Of a DNA stretch of 64,000 nt, positions 60,268-64,000 are shown one piece after another; the stretch's first letter is position 1, and every line of letters starts with the position of its first letter. The translations under genes were made by a program, and so were the position numbers. A model generated the notes under the pieces. The model was not told the DNA's origin. It was given only the letters and a program-made list of their open reading frames with translations, and did not search any database. Source of the stretch: Simmondsia chinensis. Lineage: Eukaryota > Streptophyta > Magnoliopsida > Caryophyllales > Simmondsiaceae. The stretch lies in assembly GCA_018398585.1 (NCBI GenBank), contig JAGTTD010000019.1, positions 10,563,838-10,627,837 on the forward strand, written 5' to 3'.

Positions 60268-63200
60268 GGGAAATCGTACGGATTACTTTACTCAAAATGT
60301 CTATTTTTTTTCTAAATACACATCCCAAAAATACAAAAATAAACGCTGATTTTACACAAATATAACCCATCATACACCGTATATGAAGTGCATCATACAC
60401 CAATAAAACTTGAAATACACGTATATAAGGAGATTTCAGACCACTGTACCCATAAATACATGGAAAAACCTGCAAAAGTTGATTTTATGCCAATAAAACC
60501 TATCATACATTGTGTATGACAAGCTCTGTACCGCTAATTACTTCAAGTATACCTGAATAAGGTCACTTTACACCACTATAATGCATCATACCCAGTTTAT
60601 AATTCGATTTCAGACCACTGTACCCCTAATTACTTGAAAAAAACAGCAAAAGTTAATTTTATGCCATTATAACCTATCCTACATTGTGTATGATAAGTCA
60701 TTTACCACTAATTGTTTCAATTATACCTGAATAAGTTCATTTTACACCATTAAAACTCATCATACCCTTTGTATGATTCGATTTCAGCCCACTGTAACAG
60801 TAATTAGTTGAAAAAATCAGTAAAAGTTGATTTTATGCCATTTAAACCTATCATACATTGTGTATGACAAGTCATTTACCACTAATTTCTTGGAATACAC
60901 CTGAATAAGTTCATTTTACACTATTAAAACGCATCATACCCAGTGTATGATTCGATTTCAGACCACTTACCCCTAATTACTTGAAAAAAACAGCAAAAGT
61001 TGATTTTATGCTATTATAACCTATCAGACATTGTGTATGATAAGTCATTTACCACTAATTGTTTAAACTAAACCTGAATAAGTTCATTTTACACCATTAA
61101 AACTCATCATACCCAGTGTATGATACGATTTCAGACCACTATACCCCTAATTACATAAAAAAATCTATAAAAGTTGATTTAATGCCATTAACACCTATAA
61201 TAATTTGTGTATGATAGGTCATTTACCACTAATTACTTGAAACATACCTGAAAAGGTTCATATTAAACCATTTTAACTCATCATACCCATTGTATGATTC
61301 GATTTCAGCCCACTGTAACAGTAATTAGTAGAAAAAATCAGTAAAATTTGATTTTATGCCATTAAAACCTATCATACATTGTGTATGACAAGTCTTTTAC
61401 CACTAATTGCTTATAATACACCTGAATAATTCATTTTACACCATTAAAACGCATCATACCCAGTGTATGATTTGATTTCAGACCACTTACCCCTAATTAC
61501 TTGAAAAAAACAGCAAAAGTTGATTTTTTGCCATTATAACCTATCATACATTGTGTATGATACGTCATTTACCACTAATTTCTTTAAATATACCTGAAAA
61601 AGTTCATTATAACCATTTGAAGGGATCATACACAGTGTAGGACCTGATTTCAGACCACTCTAAGACTAAATACATAAAATAAATTGCAAAAGATTATTTT
61701 AAGCCATTAAAACCTATAATAATTTGTGTATGATAAGTCCTTTATCCCTAATTACTTGAAACATACATTAAAAGGTTAGATTAAATCATTTTAACTCATC
61801 ATACCCATTGTATGATTCGATTTCAGCCCACTGTACCCCTAATTACGTGAAAAAAAATAGCAAAAGTTGATTTTATGCTATTATAACCTATCATACATTG
61901 TGTATGATAAATCATTTACTACTAATTGTTTTAACTACACCTGAAAAGGTTCATTTTAGACCATTTCAACGCATCATACCCATTGTATGATTCGATTTCA
62001 GCCCACTGTAACAGTAATTACTTGAAAAAACGAGCAAAAGTTGATTTTATACCATTAAAACCTATCATACATTGTGTATGACAAGTCTTTTACCACTAAT
62101 TGCTTGGAATACACATGAATAAGTTCATTTTACACCATTAAAACGCATCATACCCAGTGTATGATTCGATTTCATACCACTGTAACAGTAATTACATAAA
62201 AAAAACTGCAAAAGTTAATTTTATGCCATTATAACGTATCATACATTGTGTATGATAAGTCATTTACCACTAATTGCTTGAACTACACCTGAATAAGTTC
62301 ATTTTACACCATTAAAACGTATTATATCCAGTGTATGATTCGATTTCAGACCACTATACCCCTAATTACTTGAAAAAAATAACAAAAGTTAATTTTTTGC
62401 TATTATAACCTATCATACATTGTGTATGATAAGTCATTTACCATTAATTGCTTGAAATACACCTGAATAAGTTTATTTTACACCATTAAAACGTATCATA
62501 CCTAGTGTATGATTCGATTTCAGACCACAGCAACAGTAATTACATAAGAAAATATGCAAAAGTTGATTTCATGCCATTAAAACCTATAATAATTTGTGTA
62601 TGATAGGTCATTTACCACTAATTACTTGAAATATACCTGAAAAGGTTCATATTTAACCATTTTAACTCGTTATACCCATTGTATGATTCGATTTCAGCCC
62701 ACTGTAACAGTAATTACTTAAAAAAACCAATAAAAGTTGATTTTATGCCATTGAAACTTATCATACATTGTGTATGACAAGTCATTTACCACTAATTGCT
62801 TCGAATATACCTGTATAAGTTCATTTTACACCATTAAAACGCATCATACCCAGTGTATGATTCGATTTCAGACCACTGTACCCCTTATTACTTGAAAAAA
62901 CAGCAAAAGTTGATTTTATGCCATTATAACCTATTATACATTGTGTATGATAAGTCATTTACCACTAATTTCTTGTGATACACCTGTATAAGTTCACTTT
63001 ACAATATTATAATGTATCATACACAGTGTATAATTTTATTTCAGACACCACTAATTACTTGAAGCACACCTAAGCAAGGTCTGGGAGGGAAGAAGAAGAA
63101 AGGGCAAATTTGAAAATAATATTTTTTTTTGACAAAAAAAAATTCAAAAGGAAAAAAAAAAAAAGAAAAGGAGAGTGAAAAAATCAAAAAAGTGTCATTT

Positions 63201-63365
63201 TGCCTGCCTTGCATTAAATGAGGAGAGAGAAAGAGAGAGAGAGAGAGAGGACGGATGGGGGGGGTGAGGTGGGAGGGCATTTTTATCCAAAAAAGTCTAT
63301 TTATGGTTAGAGGGGTCTAAAAAAGAATAAGGTTGGGGTGGGGGGTGCAGTCCGTACGATTTTCC
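60268..63365 (-). repeat. Right inverted-repeat arm of the MULE
   Basis: This is the inverted partner of 45619-48374. It has about 15 dimers of roughly 174 bp between 60320 and 63080, against about 13 on the left, which accounts for most of the 342-bp length difference. The tip sequence is found at both ends: GGGAAATCGTACGG at 60268 and CCGTACGATTTTCC at 63365. Confidence 0.85.
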
Positions 63366-63374
63366 AAAAATATA

Positions 63375-64000
63375 AAAAGTAAAACAATTTAAAAATAAAC
63401 AAATGAAACTAAAAGCCAATTAGACAAAAACATAGACCTGCCCTTCCCGCTCCCATATGCCCCGTCCTCTTGACTCCCTGTCCAACGTGAAAACCCATTC
63501 GTCCATAGCCACCATAGTTGAAGCGTCGAAGCAGCGAAGCAGCGAAAGCAAGCGAATCAAAGTATCGGTACTGGTTCATGAATTAACAACCCTAAATCGT
63601 TTCATGGCTGAATTAACCCACTGTGTTCACCCAGTTCTCTTATGAATTTTGGCTAGATTGACAAAGCTTCAAAGCGAATTTGTCCCTTGTTCGTTGTCAG
63701 TTCCCGTTTTGTTCACTGATTTAACAATTTTGCTGGTAGTTCTTGTTCGTTATTAGCCCCTGTCAGTTATTCATTGGTTCTTCTTGTTCGTGTTTGCCTC
63801 TTGGTTCATTGACGCGCTCAAGCTGCTCAATCCCACGGTCACCCACGCGAATCCAACTTAGCCGACATGATTTAAGTTGCTTTTAAAGGTAAATGATCGA
63901 ATTTAACACTAATATGTTTGACATTGCTTTTCGACTGTCTGATTACTTATATTTTAGGGCTTACTAGTTTATAGAGATGCTAATTTTCAGATTGTATTTT
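63375..64000 (+). other. Right flank, possibly the interior of the CACTA element
   Basis: After the MULE's target duplication the sequence becomes less AT-rich from about 63430, with short open frames such as 63457-63645 and no known domain. It may be a leader exon of the CACTA transposase gene, or a host promoter region. A donor-like AAAGGTAAATG occurs near 63886. Confidence 0.3.

Larger units (their letters stand above)
45619..63365 (+). mobile_element. Giant Mutator-like element with transposase and ULP-like gene (Kaonashi/CUMULE type)
   Basis: The ends GGGAAATCATACGG (left) and, inverted, GGAAAATCGTACGG (right) are flanked by the same 9-bp sequence AAAAATATA at 45610-45618 and 63366-63374. 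A 9-bp duplication is what Mutator superfamily elements make. The 17,747-bp element carries a MURA-type transposase gene on plus and a convergent DUF1985/ULP1-like gene on minus. MULEs that carry a ULP1-like protease gene are known in plants as Kaonashi or CUMULE elements. The inverted arms (2.76 and 3.10 kb) and much of the interior are made of palindromic tandem repeats. Confidence 0.9.

Noticed and set aside
45960..63080. Regularly spaced palindromic repeats resembling a CRISPR array
   Set aside because: The context is a plant nuclear transposon. Spacers are themselves repetitive and no cas genes exist. The pattern is a MULE subterminal array.

Overview
The window is nuclear DNA of a flowering plant, most likely a eudicot. 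It is an AT-rich intergenic stretch packed with nested transposons. The evidence is several LTR retrotransposons with plant-type primer sites, plant LINE and SINE pieces, a CACTA end, a very large MULE DNA transposon, and spliceosomal introns. I see no convincing single-copy host gene, tRNA gene, complete rRNA gene or CRISPR array. Boundaries and repeat counts were read by eye.

Layout. 1-7755: the 5' half and pol region of a decayed Ty3/gypsy Tat-lineage element on the minus strand (gag, PR, RT, two RNase H units, IN), with an intron-bearing antisense ORF at its 3' side. 8043-16872: a pol-less LTR element on the minus strand with target duplication ACCAT, filled with hairpin-rich tandem repeats. 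17220-21697: a non-autonomous copia-like LTR element on the plus strand with duplication ATAAC. 21728-22190: a SINE with a 5S-rRNA-like head. 23281-34625: an 11.3 kb pol-less LTR element on the plus strand with duplication TTTTA and 2.5-2.7 kb LTRs. 35700-36700: an L1 LINE remnant. 37050-about 42000: a heavily mutated Ty1/copia element on the minus strand. 43057-44028: a 5'-truncated RTE LINE with an 18-bp target duplication. 45152: the left end of a CACTA element.

The most striking object is 45619-63365, a 17.7 kb Mutator-like element inserted next to, and probably inside, that CACTA element. It has a matching 9-bp duplication (AAAAATATA), inverted repeat arms of 2.76 and 3.10 kb, a MURA-type transposase on the plus strand, and a convergent multi-exon gene with DUF1985 and ULP1-like cysteine protease homology on the minus strand. 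This gene pair fits the Kaonashi/CUMULE type of MULE. Both arms are arrays of roughly 173-bp dimers whose monomers each carry a palindrome of the type TCATAC-n-GTATGA. The same palindrome family fills introns of both genes and the region between them. Each gene has one in-frame nonsense codon, and the protease has lost the expected catalytic cysteine.

Recurring themes: pol-less LTR elements that keep PBS, PPT and TATA signals and carry hairpin arrays; LTR pairs that differ in tandem-repeat copy number; a conserved hairpin in the R/U5 region of two different LTR families; and a SINE whose tail matches the 3' end of the RTE LINE in the same window.
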